Shown: positions 41,396 through 49,583 of the stretch, piece by piece
Layout: each line of letters begins with the position of its first letter
Numbering within the stretch: position 1 is the stretch's first letter
NCBI RefSeq assembly: GCF_014648895.1
Contig: NZ_BMRZ01000018.1
Location: 1 to 64,000 of the forward strand
DNA from: Streptomyces tanashiensis
Lineage (GTDB): Bacteria; Actinomycetota; Actinomycetes; Streptomycetales; Streptomycetaceae
Length of the DNA stretch: 64,000 bases
Direction: 5' to 3'
The notes under the pieces: model-generated
The model's database searches: none
What the model saw: only the letters and a program-made list of their open reading frames with translations
What the model was told of the DNA's origin: nothing
Translations under genes and position numbers: made by a program

Positions 41396-42538
41396 CTACT
41401 CGACGATGGCCATCTCGTGCGGGGTGTTGTTGAAGCGGTGCCCGGAGCCGTCCTCGGTGGCCGTGACGATGTCCTCGATGCGGACGCCGAACCGGCCCGG
41501 CAGATAGACGCCGGGTTCGATGGAGAAGCACATGCCGGGGACGATGGGGAGTTCCTCGCCCTCGATCATGTACGGGGGTTCGTGGGTGGTGACGCCGATG
41601 CCGTGGCCGGTGCGGTGGATGAAGTACTCGCCGTAGCCGGCGTCCGTGATGACCTTGCGGGCCGCCCGGTCGACCTCCTGGCAGGCGACCCCGGGGCGCA
41701 CCGCCTCGAAGCCGGCCTGCTGGGCCTCGCGGACCAGGTCGTGGATGCGGCGCTCCTCGTCGGTGGGCTCGCCGACGTGGACGGTGCGGGTGGTGTCGGA
41801 GCCGTAGCCGTGCTTGAGGCCGCCGAAGTCGAGCACGACCATGTCGCCGCGCTCGATGACCCGGGGGCCGGCCTCGTGGTGCGGGTTGGCGCCGTTGGGG
41901 CCGGAGCCGACGACCGTGAAGTCGACCTGGGAGTGGCCGAAGCGCAGGAGCAGGGCAGCGAGGTCGGCGGCGACGTCGGTCTCCTTGCGGCCCGCGAAAC
42001 GGACCTTGAGGATCTCGCCGTACGCCTGGTCGGCGGCGGCTCCGGCAGCCGCGATCCGGGCCAGTTCGTGGGCGTCCTTGACGCCCCGGAGCATGGGCAG
42101 GGCCTCGGTGAGCGAGACGTACGAGGTGCCGGGCAGGGCCTGCTGGAGGCCGAGGAGATGCATGGCCCAGGCGTTGTCGCTGACGCCGAACCGGCCGTCG
42201 ACGTCGAGGAGCGGGGCGGTGACGGCGTACGGGTCCTTGCCGTCGGTCCAGTCGCGCAGGCTGAGCGCGGCGGCTCCGGCGGCCTTCTCGGCGTCGGGTG
42301 CCTCCAGGGTCGGGACGACGAGGACCGGCTCCTGGCCGGCGGCGAGGACGAGGACGGTGAGCCGCTCGGTGATCGCGGTGGGCTGGTAGCCGGTGAGGTA
42401 GACCAGGTCGGGTCCGGGAGCGACGAGCACGCCCGCCAGTCCTGCCTCGGCCGCGGACTCGGCGGCGCGGGCCATCCGGGCCCGGTAGTCGTCCGCGGTG
42501 AAGGGCACGACCTCTTCGGGGGCGTCCGTGCTCGACAT
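41396..42538 (-). CDS. M24 metallopeptidase (Xaa-Pro dipeptidase/aminopeptidase)
   Basis: A 380-residue two-domain pita-bread enzyme. Metal ligands are visible: VVLDFGG and GSDTTRT (two Asp, near residues 238-252), HRTGHGIGVTTHEPP (His near 308), FSIEPGVYLPG (Glu near 341) and VRIEDIV (Glu near 356). The N-terminal creatinase-like domain carries AGVLVAPGPDLVYLTGYQ. It releases N-terminal residues before proline or splits Xaa-Pro dipeptides in the cytosol. It is convergent with treZ with 13 bases between the stops. Confidence 0.94.
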   Translation of the reverse strand: MSSTDAPEEVVPFTADDYRARMARAAESAAEAGLAGVLVAPGPDLVYLTGYQPTAITERLTVLVLAAGQEPVLVVPTLEAPDAEKAAGAAALSLRDWTDGKDPYAVTAPLLDVDGRFGVSDNAWAMHLLGLQQALPGTSYVSLTEALPMLRGVKDAHELARIAAAGAAADQAYGEILKVRFAGRKETDVAADLAALLLRFGHSQVDFTVVGSGPNGANPHHEAGPRVIERGDMVVLDFGGLKHGYGSDTTRTVHVGEPTDEERRIHDLVREAQQAGFEAVRPGVACQEVDRAARKVITDAGYGEYFIHRTGHGIGVTTHEPPYMIEGEELPIVPGMCFSIEPGVYLPGRFGVRIEDIVTATEDGSGHRFNNTPHEMAIVE

Positions 42539-42634
42539 GGCGATCTCTCCTGACGTCTTCGTCCGGTGCGACGTACAGCATCCTGCCGGGCGGGAGCGCG
42601 GGCCGCGACCGGATGCCGGAGCGGGGGCGACCGG

Positions 42635-43624
42635 TCAGCGGCGGTCGGGGCCCTGGGCGATGAGCCGCTCCAGGAGCTCGTGGAAGTCGTCGCCGACGAC
42701 GATCCGCAGGTCGCCCCGCTCCTCGTCGTGCTCGCTGAGCTGGGTGAGGGTGCCGCCCCGCCACCAGAAGACGTACGGGCTGATGGCGCCGGGCACGTCC
42801 TCGTACCCGGCAGCGGCGAAGGAGGCCATCGCGCCGAGGGCCGGGATGATCGAGGTGTCCCGGATGGGGTGGAAGGCGAGCTGGTGCCGGAAGGGCAGGG
42901 CGACGAGGGCGCCGTGCTCGCCGAGCGGGAGGCCGGTGACGCGCTGGACGACGCCGTCGAGGTCGAGGACGCGGCTCGCCGTGTAGAAGGAGTCGCCGAG
43001 GATGATCTCGAAGCACATGCCGTCGGCGTCGCGGACGGTCTCGTGCTCCTCGACGGGCAGCCCGCGCAGATTGCGCAGGGCCCGGTCGCGCAGCTGGGCG
43101 TGGTCCCCGAGCCGGGCGAGGGCCTCGTCGGTGAGCATCATGACGCTCTCCGGCAGGTCGAGGGCGAGGACCTCGTAGAGCCCGGGGGCGACGGTCCTGG
43201 CGTAGCCGAAGGCCGCGGCGTCGATGCCGTCGCCGCTGACGACCCGGGGGTAGAGCTGGGCGCGGATCTGCTCGGGCGGCAGGGTGTCGAGCGCGGAGGG
43301 GCCGTCCATGGCGCGGACGACGAGCCCGATGTGCCGCTGGATCATGCCGGGCCAGACGCGGGGCCCGCGCCGGTCCTGGTGGCAGACGGCGGCGAGGTTG
43401 CCGAGGCCGAAGCGGCGGCCCTTGTCGTCGACGACGTGGTTCGCGTAGACCGTCACCTCCAGGCCGAGCTCGGCGAAGGTCGCCCGGACCCGGCCGCGGA
43501 AGAGCGCGGCCTCGCGCTGGGAGAAGTACGCGAACTCGGGGTCCCTCGGTGCGTCGTCGCCGTCCCGCCTGGGTCCTCGTCGCAGCCACCCCACGCCCGT
43601 CCGCCTTCCGTCGCCGTTGCGCAC
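42635..43624 (-). CDS. conserved protein of unknown function
   Basis: A 329-residue protein that I do not recognise. It begins with a basic stretch (RRTGVGWLRRGPRRDG) and then PEFAYFSQREAALFRGRVRATF. No membrane span, signal peptide or catalytic motif stands out. Later parts show alternating strands and helices, for example VYANHVVDDKGRRFGLGNL and FYTASRVLDLDG. GTG 43624 starts it, 10 bases after the LysR stop. It sits on the minus strand between LysR and the M24 peptidase and could be cotranscribed with them. Predicted soluble; no function assigned. Confidence 0.75.
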   Translation of the reverse strand: MRNGDGRRTGVGWLRRGPRRDGDDAPRDPEFAYFSQREAALFRGRVRATFAELGLEVTVYANHVVDDKGRRFGLGNLAAVCHQDRRGPRVWPGMIQRHIGLVVRAMDGPSALDTLPPEQIRAQLYPRVVSGDGIDAAAFGYARTVAPGLYEVLALDLPESVMMLTDEALARLGDHAQLRDRALRNLRGLPVEEHETVRDADGMCFEIILGDSFYTASRVLDLDGVVQRVTGLPLGEHGALVALPFRHQLAFHPIRDTSIIPALGAMASFAAAGYEDVPGAISPYVFWWRGGTLTQLSEHDEERGDLRIVVGDDFHELLERLIAQGPDRR

Positions 43625-43634
43625 AGGGTAGCGA

Positions 43635-44525
43635 CTACGGGTGTCGGCTCTTGAGCCGTCGGGCGAACTCGGCCACCGGGCCGGACGGTTCGCCGTGCGC
43701 GCCGGCCGGGAGGAGGAGTTCGGTGCGGTGGACGAGCCGGGGCGCGACCAGGGGGACGGCGGCCGAGCCGGGGACGCCGTCCGTCGCGGACAGCGGCAGC
43801 AGCGCCAGGCCCTGCCCGGCGGCGGCCAGGGCGGCGAGGGTGCGGGTGTCGGTGCCCTCGTAGCGCAGGGCGGTGCGGAAGCCGCGGCCCGCGGGCCCGC
43901 CGTGGACGGCCCGGAGCCGGTCGAGGGGGATTCCGGCCGCGGGCGCGTCGAGCCAGCGGGCGTCGACGAGGTCGTCGAGGCGGAGCCCGGGGCGGGCGGC
44001 GAGCGGATGGTGGGCGGGCAGGACGACGGCGAGCGGTTCCTCGGTGACGCCGGTCGCGGCGAGCGGGGCGACGTCGGGCAGCCGCAGCGGGTCGCTGGGG
44101 GCGGCGACGCCGTCGACGAGTCCGGCGTCGGCCTCGCCTGTGGCGACGGCGACGGGCACCCGCTCGCGGGGCAGCGCGCGCAGGGTGACGCCGGTGGCGG
44201 GCAGCGCGGCGAGGGTACGGGGGGTGAGGGCGAGCGGGGAGGCGGCGACGCCCAGGGTCGCGCGGGGCGCGGCGGCGAACCGGCCGAGATCGGCGCGGGC
44301 CGCGTCGAGGCGCAGCAGCAGCGCCCCGGCGTGTTCGAGGAGCCGTTCCCCGGCCGGGGTGGGGGCGACGGGCCGCCGGGTCAGCAGCGGCAGTCCGAGG
44401 TCGGTCTCCAGGGCGGCGATGTGCTGGGAGACGGCGGACTGGGTGTAGCCGAGGTCGCGCGCGGCCTCGGAGAAGGACGCGAGCCGGGCGACGGTGACGT
44501 ACGTACGGAGGAGGTGCGGGTCCAT
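43635..44525 (-). CDS. LysR-family transcriptional regulator
   Basis: A 296-residue LysR protein. The N-terminal winged helix (LLRTYVTVARLASFSEAARD, then YTQSAVSQHIAALE, residues 5-46) is canonical, followed by the linker helix and an effector domain with LRALPRERVPVAVATGEADAGL. Its start at 44525 lies 7 bases after the TPR gene stop on the same strand. LysR regulators usually control a divergent gene; none is adjacent here, so its target may be the downstream gene or distant. Confidence 0.92.
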   Translation of the reverse strand: MDPHLLRTYVTVARLASFSEAARDLGYTQSAVSQHIAALETDLGLPLLTRRPVAPTPAGERLLEHAGALLLRLDAARADLGRFAAAPRATLGVAASPLALTPRTLAALPATGVTLRALPRERVPVAVATGEADAGLVDGVAAPSDPLRLPDVAPLAATGVTEEPLAVVLPAHHPLAARPGLRLDDLVDARWLDAPAAGIPLDRLRAVHGGPAGRGFRTALRYEGTDTRTLAALAAAGQGLALLPLSATDGVPGSAAVPLVAPRLVHRTELLLPAGAHGEPSGPVAEFARRLKSRHP

Positions 44526-44532
44526 GCGGCTC

Positions 44533-45057
44533 TCAGGACCCGTCGGGGGCCGTGAGGAGGGCGCGGGCGTAGTACGCGAGGGAGCGGTTGTAGCGGGGCA
44601 GCAGGGGCGCGAGGGCACCGAGGGCGAGGGAGGCGGCCTCGCGGTCGCGGCCGGTGTCGGCGAGGGCGAGGGCGAGGAAGGCGTCGACGGCGCCGGAGAG
44701 GGCCTGCTCGTCGGCGTCGAGCCGGTCGGCGGGGAGGTCGCGCTCGGCGGTGAGGAGTTCGACGCTGCGGTCGGGCCGGCCGAGGTTGCGCAGGCTGCTG
44801 GCGAGCTGGATGACGGCCCGGCGGCGGCGCAGTCCGGTGAGGCCGAGGTCGAGGGCGCGCCGGTAGAACGTGACGGCCTCCTCGGGCATGCCGGTGGAGT
44901 CGTGGGCGGCTCCCTGCTCGAAGAGGGCGGCCGGGTCGTCGGCGGGCCGCTCGGCGGCGAGGGCGGCGACGAGGGCGCGGAAGTCGGCCGGCTCGTGGTC
45001 GTCGAGGCGCTCCCAGAGCGCGGTGACGCGGGTCTCCCAGTCGTGATCGTTCGTCAT
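44533..45057 (-). CDS. tetratricopeptide repeat protein
   Basis: A 174-residue helical protein. TPR-like units occur in the middle: AALFEQGAAHDSTGMPEEAV, then FYRRALDLGLTGLRRRRAV and LASSLRNLGRPDRSVELL (residues 40-110). The family is a common streptomycete TPR protein annotated without further function. It is the first gene of the TPR-LysR pair and is divergent from an amidotransferase-like gene, with 87 bases between the start codons chosen here. It probably mediates protein-protein contacts. Confidence 0.85.
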   Translation of the reverse strand: MTNDHDWETRVTALWERLDDHEPADFRALVAALAAERPADDPAALFEQGAAHDSTGMPEEAVTFYRRALDLGLTGLRRRRAVIQLASSLRNLGRPDRSVELLTAERDLPADRLDADEQALSGAVDAFLALALADTGRDREAASLALGALAPLLPRYNRSLAYYARALLTAPDGS

Positions 45058-45144
45058 GTCGTCACCCTAGCCGGGCGAGGATAAGCATCCGTGATGGAAG
45101 GAGCAGGAATCATCGTTGGACGTGAACGAGGTCCGACGCCGAGC

Positions 45145-45900
45145 ATGATGACCATGAACGACTCGGCCATGAACACGCACCCGCACACCCCCCGGATCGC
45201 CCTGGTCGGCGACCGCTCGCCGCACGTCCGCTCCCACGTCCGCATCCCGGTCCTCCTCGACGCCCTCGCCGAACGCGACGGGCTCGCGCTCGACGCGTAC
45301 TGGATCCCGACGGGCGACGCGGAGGCCCCGGGCGCGGTGAAGGGCTTCGACGCGGTGTGGGTGCTGCCGGGGAGCCCGTACGCGAGCGAGGCGGGGGCGC
45401 TGGCGGCGATCCGCACGGCCCGCGAGGACGGCATCCCGTTCCTCGGCACCTGCGCCGGTTTCCAGCACGCCCTGATCGAGTTCGCGCGGGACGTCTGCGG
45501 ACTGGAGCGGGCGGCGCACGCCGAGAACGACCCGGCGGCCGACGCGGACGACCTGCTGATCGCCCCGCTCGCCTGCTCGCTCGTCGGCCACGAGGGCGTC
45601 GTACGGGTCACCCCCGGCTCCCTCGCCGAGAAGGCCCTCGGCGCGGAGCGGACCACCGAGCGGTACCACTGCGACTACGGCGCCGACAGCCGCCATCTGG
45701 ACACCCTGCGGGCGCACGGCCTCCGCTTCACCGGCGCGGACGAGGACGGCGGGATCCGCGTCGCGGAACTCCCCTCGCACCCCTTCTTCCTGGCCACCCT
45801 CTTCCAGCCGGAACTGGCGGGCGACGGCACCCGCCCGCACCCGCTGGTCCGGGCGCTCGCGGTGGCGGCGACGGAACACGCGGCGGGCGGGGACCGCTAG
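45145..45900 (+). CDS. class I glutamine amidotransferase-like protein (CTP synthase C-terminal-related)
   Basis: A protein of about 251 residues. The nucleophile elbow FLGTCAGFQHALIEF is that of class I amidotransferases. The usual catalytic His in the FHPE element is Gln here (HPFFLATLFQPEL), so glutaminase activity is doubtful. This pattern matches, from memory, a family annotated as CTP synthase C-terminal region-related (seleno)protein, in which the Cys is sometimes selenocysteine. The start is uncertain among ATG 45091, 45145, 45154 and 45169; I chose 45145. The stop overlaps the convergent kinase gene by four bases. Confidence 0.78.
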   Translation: MMTMNDSAMNTHPHTPRIALVGDRSPHVRSHVRIPVLLDALAERDGLALDAYWIPTGDAEAPGAVKGFDAVWVLPGSPYASEAGALAAIRTAREDGIPFLGTCAGFQHALIEFARDVCGLERAAHAENDPAADADDLLIAPLACSLVGHEGVVRVTPGSLAEKALGAERTTERYHCDYGADSRHLDTLRAHGLRFTGADEDGGIRVAELPSHPFFLATLFQPELAGDGTRPHPLVRALAVAATEHAAGGDR

Positions 45901-46532
45901 CTCATCGTGACCACCAGGTGGGCGCGGTCCCGGCCGCGCGCCACCAGGCGGGCGTTGGCCTCGTCGGAGTCGTGGACCCAGCGCTCGGCGTGCGCCCGGT
46001 CCTTGCCGAAGCGGACGTGCCGCTCGACGAGCCGGGGGACGCGGCGCCGGGCGTCCAGATCCAGGTACCAGGCCTCGTCGAGGAGCGGCAGGACGGCGGC
46101 CCAGGCGCCCTCGTCGTGCAGCAGGTAGTTCCCCTCGGTGACGACGAGCGGGACCTCGGGGGCGACGGGGACCGACCCGGCGACGGGCTCCTCCAGGGAG
46201 CGGTCGAACGCGGGCGCGTACACGGTGGTGCCGGGGGCGGGGGTGCGCAGCCGGGCGAGGAGCGCGGTGTACCCGGCGGCGTCGAAGGTGTCCGGCGCGC
46301 CCTTGCGCCCGGCCCGTCCGAGACGCTCCAGCTCGGCCTGGGCCAGGTGGAACCCGTCCATCGGGACGAGCACGGCGAGCCCGTCGAGGCGGGCGACGAG
46401 CCGCGCGGCGAGCGTGGACTTCCCGGCGCCGGGCGCCCCGGCGATCCCGAGGATCCGCCGTTCCCCCGGCACGGCGAGCCGCCGCGCGCGGGCGGCGAGC
46501 CGATCGAACTCCTGCGCGTCCATGGCGCGCAT
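45897..46532 (-). CDS. P-loop nucleoside/sugar kinase (uridine kinase-like)
   Basis: A 211-residue kinase with Walker A GIAGAPGAGKSTLAARL near residue 29 and MDGFHLAQAELERLG near 60. A Walker-B-like VVTEGNYLLHDE follows near 130. The MDGFH and EGNYLL elements are typical of the uridine kinase/phosphoribulokinase-like group found in FrcK-type sugar kinases. ATG 46532 is used; ATG 46523, three codons in, is equally possible. It lies divergent from the glyoxalase-fold gene with a 159-base gap. The substrate is unknown. Confidence 0.87.
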   Translation of the reverse strand: MRAMDAQEFDRLAARARRLAVPGERRILGIAGAPGAGKSTLAARLVARLDGLAVLVPMDGFHLAQAELERLGRAGRKGAPDTFDAAGYTALLARLRTPAPGTTVYAPAFDRSLEEPVAGSVPVAPEVPLVVTEGNYLLHDEGAWAAVLPLLDEAWYLDLDARRRVPRLVERHVRFGKDRAHAERWVHDSDEANARLVARGRDRAHLVVTMS

Positions 46533-46691
46533 TCTCGCACCGGCCCCCGTCTTCGGACCCACCCTCGGGCCGACCCTCCCCCGCCCCTCCTTCGGACCCT
46601 CGTTCGCGCCCTCCTCCCGCAAGGGTCACCTCCACCACGACGCGGGTCGACGCGGATAGATTCCACCGCTTCCGCGCATTACGTTGGGGTT

Positions 46692-47099
46692 ATGCCGTCC
46701 ATCGCACTCGTCACCCTCGTCGTCCGTGATTACGACGAGGCCATCGCCTTCTACACCGACGCCCTCGGCTTCGACCTCGTCGAGGACACCGACCGGGGCG
46801 ACGGAAGCCGCTGGGTCGTCGTCCGCCCGCGCGGGGCGGCCGGCGTCGGCGGCCTCGGCAACGTCGGTCTGCTCCTGGCCCGCGCGAAGAACGAGGAGCA
46901 GGAGGCCTCGGTCGGCAACCAGACCGGCGGCCGGGTCGGCTTCTTCCTCCACACGGAGGACTTCGCCCGCGACCACGAGCGGATGACGGAGGCCGGCGTG
47001 AAGTTCCTGGAGGAGCCGCGCCACGAGCCGTACGGCTCGGTCGCCGTCTTCGAGGACCTCTACGGCAACCGCTGGGACCTCCTGCAGCCCGCGGCCTGA
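46692..47099 (+). CDS. VOC/glyoxalase superfamily protein
   Basis: A 135-residue protein with two beta-alpha-beta-beta-beta modules. It opens with VTLVVRDYDEAIAFYTDALG and ends FEDLYGNRWDLLQPA, which carries the second-module metal Glu/Asp neighbourhood. The first-module metal His is not obvious, since VTLVV holds no His, so metal use is uncertain. GGGG lies very close to the ATG at 46692. VOC proteins include glyoxalases, dioxygenases and antibiotic-binding resistance proteins; the sequence does not decide among them. Confidence 0.85.
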   Translation: MPSIALVTLVVRDYDEAIAFYTDALGFDLVEDTDRGDGSRWVVVRPRGAAGVGGLGNVGLLLARAKNEEQEASVGNQTGGRVGFFLHTEDFARDHERMTEAGVKFLEEPRHEPYGSVAVFEDLYGNRWDLLQPAA

Positions 47100-47140
47100 A
47101 AAACCGGTGTCGCCCCCACGGCGGCCCTCCCTACACTCAC

Positions 47141-47170
47141 GACACGTCAGATCACGTCCGATCACGTCAG
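47141..47170 (+). repeat. three 10-bp direct repeats upstream of the second EF-G gene
   Basis: GACACGTCAG, ATCACGTCCG and ATCACGTCAG follow each other without gap. The 10-bp period puts the copies on the same face of the helix. They lie 17 bases before a small ORF and about 180 bases before the EF-G-like gene, where an activator or repressor could bind. Confidence 0.6.
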
Positions 47171-47186
47171 TCGAGGGGAGCCCGCC

Positions 47187-47294
47187 GTGCGTCGCCACCT
47201 GCCGGTCCCCTCCGCCCGCCGCTTCGACGTGATCCTCGCCTCTCGCCCCGGCCGGTGGCGGCTGCGCGCCCGCCATCGCCGACCCGTGGTGTGA
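47187..47294 (+). CDS. candidate small ORF upstream of the EF-G-like gene
   Basis: GTG 47187 is preceded by GAGGGGAG five bases upstream and opens a 35-residue ORF starting MRRHLPVPSARRFDV, very rich in Arg and His and ending RRPVV. It stops 57 bases before the EF-G-like gene. The good ribosome site and position suggest a regulatory leader peptide, but composition alone could also arise from high-GC DNA. No family was recognised. Confidence 0.38.
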   Translation: MRRHLPVPSARRFDVILASRPGRWRLRARHRRPVV

Positions 47295-47351
47295 CCACCA
47301 CCCCGGGAATCGCGCTGCCCCGTTCTTCACGCAGCAGCGAAAGGCACCACC

Positions 47352-49337
47352 ATGCGAGTCCGCAATCTCGGCATCCTCGCCCACGTCGACGCCGGCAAGA
47401 CCACCGTCACCGAGCGCTTCCTCTACCTCACCGGCGCCACCCACAAGCGCGGCGAGGTCCACGACGGCACGACCGTCACCGACTTCGACCCGCAGGAGCG
47501 GGACCGGGGCATCACGATCTTCGCCGCGGCCGTCAGCTGTGACTGGGCGGGCCATCGCGTCAACCTGATCGACACCCCCGGTCACGTCGACTTCTCCGAC
47601 GAGGTCGAGCGCTCGCTGCGCGTCCTCGACGGCGCCGTCGCCGTCTTCGACGCCGTCGCGGGCGTCGAGCCGCAGAGCGAGACGGTGTGGCGCCAGGCCG
47701 ACCGCCACGGCGTCCCGAGGATCGCGTTCGTCAACAAGCTGGACCGCGCGGGCGCGGAGCTCGACGCCGCCGTGGCGTCGATCCGGGACCGCCTCGGCAC
47801 CGTCCCGCTCCCCGTCCAGCTCCCGATCGGCCGCGAGGACGGCTTCACGGGCGTCGTGGACCTGGTCCGGATGCGGGCGTACGTGTGGGCCGACGGCGCC
47901 GACACCTTCGCCGAACTGCCGGTCCCCGAGGAGCTCCGGGACGAGGCCCGGCACCGCAGGCGACACCTGGAGGAGACGGTGGCGGAGCTGCATCCGGGCG
48001 CTCTGGAGGAGTTCTGCGGGGAGGGCACGCTCGCCGACGCGACCCTGACCTCGGCCCTCCGGGACCTCACGCTCTCCGGCGAGGCCGTGGTCGTGCTGTG
48101 CGGCTCGGCGTACCGCAACCGTGGCATCGAGCCGCTGCTCGACGCCGTCGTCGCGTACCTCCCGGCCCCGTCGGACATGCCGCCGGTGCGCGGGGACGTC
48201 CCGGCGGACCCGGAGGCGCCGTTCACCGCGCTCGCGTTCAAGGTGAACGCGACCGCCACCGGCCGCATGACCTACCTCCGCGTCTACGCGGGCACGCTCG
48301 GGAAGGGGGACACCGTGCTCGACGCCACCGCCGGACGTACGGAGCGGATCGCCCGCATCCTGCGCGTCCAGGCCGACCGCGCGACGGAGGTGGACACGGC
48401 GCGCGCCGGTGACATCGTCGCCGTCGTCGGGCCGAAGTCCGCCCGCGCCGGGGCGACGCTGTGCGCCCCGGACGCGCCGGTCGTCCTCGAACCGCCGACG
48501 ACCGCCGACCCGGTGGTCTCGGTCGCCGTGGAGGCCCGCCGCAGCACGGACACGGGCCGGCTCGCGACGGCTCTCGCCCGGCTCTCCGAGGAGGATCCGT
48601 CGCTCGTGGTGCGGTCCGACCCGGAGACGGGCCAGACCGTGCTGTCCGGTCTCGGCGAACTGCACCTGGAGGTCGCGGTGGAGAAGCTGCGGCGCGACCG
48701 CGGCCTGGAGGTCACGGTCGGCCGTCCGCAGGTGGCGTACCGGGAGACGGTGACGAAGGGCGTCACCGGCCTGCTGTACCGACACGTCAAACAGGACGGC
48801 GGCGCGGGCCAGTTCGCCCATGTCGTCATCGACGTCGAGCCGTCGGCCGAGGGGGACGGGTTCGCGTTCGTGTCCACGGTCACGGGCGGCCGTGTCCCGC
48901 AGGAGTACGTCCGCGCGGTGGAGGCCGGCTGCCGGGACGCCCTCGTCGAGGGCCCCCTCGGCGGTCACCCGGTGACGGGCGTCCGCGTCACGCTCACGGA
49001 CGGCGCCACGCATCCGAAGGACTCCTCCGAGATGGCCTTCCGCACGGCGGGCAGGTTCGCGCTGCGCGAGGCGCTCCGCGCGAGCCTGATGACCCTGCTG
49101 GAACCGGTGGCCGACGTGACGGTCACCGTCCCCGCCGAGTCGGTCGGCTCGGTCCTCGGCGACCTCGCGGCCCGCCGGGGCCGGGTCACGGACTCGACGA
49201 CCCGCTCCGGTACGGCGGTGGTGTCGGCGACGGTCCCGCTGGCCGAACTCTTCGGCTACGCGTCCCGCCTCCGCGGCCGCACCCAGGGCCGCGGCACCTT
49301 CACCACCCGGCCCGCGGGGTACGCCCCGGCTCCGTAG
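47352..49337 (+). CDS. elongation factor G-like translational GTPase (second EF-G)
   Basis: A 661-residue GTPase with AHVDAGKTTVTERF (G1), ERDRGITIFAAAV (switch region, G2), DTPGHVDFSDEV (G3) and NKLDRAGAEL (G4). A G' subdomain as in EF-G follows, up to VVLCGSAYRNRGIEPLLDAV. Later domains carry LSGLGELHLEVAVEKL. It is shorter than housekeeping EF-G and lies away from ribosomal protein genes, so it is a paralogue, like the second EF-G (fusB) known in streptomycetes. A role in stress translation or fusidic acid tolerance is possible. It is closer to EF-G than to Tet(M)-type ribosomal protection proteins. Confidence 0.88.
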   Translation: MRVRNLGILAHVDAGKTTVTERFLYLTGATHKRGEVHDGTTVTDFDPQERDRGITIFAAAVSCDWAGHRVNLIDTPGHVDFSDEVERSLRVLDGAVAVFDAVAGVEPQSETVWRQADRHGVPRIAFVNKLDRAGAELDAAVASIRDRLGTVPLPVQLPIGREDGFTGVVDLVRMRAYVWADGADTFAELPVPEELRDEARHRRRHLEETVAELHPGALEEFCGEGTLADATLTSALRDLTLSGEAVVVLCGSAYRNRGIEPLLDAVVAYLPAPSDMPPVRGDVPADPEAPFTALAFKVNATATGRMTYLRVYAGTLGKGDTVLDATAGRTERIARILRVQADRATEVDTARAGDIVAVVGPKSARAGATLCAPDAPVVLEPPTTADPVVSVAVEARRSTDTGRLATALARLSEEDPSLVVRSDPETGQTVLSGLGELHLEVAVEKLRRDRGLEVTVGRPQVAYRETVTKGVTGLLYRHVKQDGGAGQFAHVVIDVEPSAEGDGFAFVSTVTGGRVPQEYVRAVEAGCRDALVEGPLGGHPVTGVRVTLTDGATHPKDSSEMAFRTAGRFALREALRASLMTLLEPVADVTVTVPAESVGSVLGDLAARRGRVTDSTTRSGTAVVSATVPLAELFGYASRLRGRTQGRGTFTTRPAGYAPAP

Positions 49338-49346
49338 CTCCCGCCC

Positions 49347-49380
49347 GGGCACGCTCCTCGAACCGTCAAGGAGCGTGCCC
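49347..49380 (+). terminator. terminator hairpin after the EF-G-like gene
   Basis: GGGCACGCTCCT (49347-49358) pairs perfectly with AGGAGCGTGCCC (49369-49380) around a 10-base loop, 9 bases after the EF-G stop. No U-run follows, as is usual in streptomycetes. Confidence 0.8.
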
Positions 49381-49434
49381 ACCACACAAGTTGCACGGGG
49401 GAACGGAGAGGTCTGGCTCGGCTGTCGGCAGGGG

Positions 49435-49459
49435 TTCCTCGCCCCGTCGGGCCGAGGAA
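49435..49459 (+). other. stem-loop in the 203-base gap before the DUF4232 lipoprotein
   Basis: TTCCTCGCCC (49435-49444) pairs with GGGC and GAGGAA (49449-49459, one bulged C) around CGTC. It is 125 bases upstream of the lipoprotein ATG and could lie in its 5' leader or mark another terminator. I see no other structured element or gene in 49381-49583. Confidence 0.35.
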
Positions 49460-49583
49460 GCATCACCTCCATGTCCGTGGTTCGTAACGAGCCACGGGCA
49501 GGCGGAATAGTGCGGCCCCTCCGGGTCAGAATCGGCTCGACAGCAACCTGTTTCGAGCCATGCGAAGTTCACGGGGGACCACC

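Noticed and set aside
47352..49337. Tet(M)/OtrA-type ribosomal protection protein
   Set aside because: The protein keeps an EF-G-like G' subdomain between G4 and domain II and reads as EF-G-like throughout; resistance cannot be claimed from sequence.
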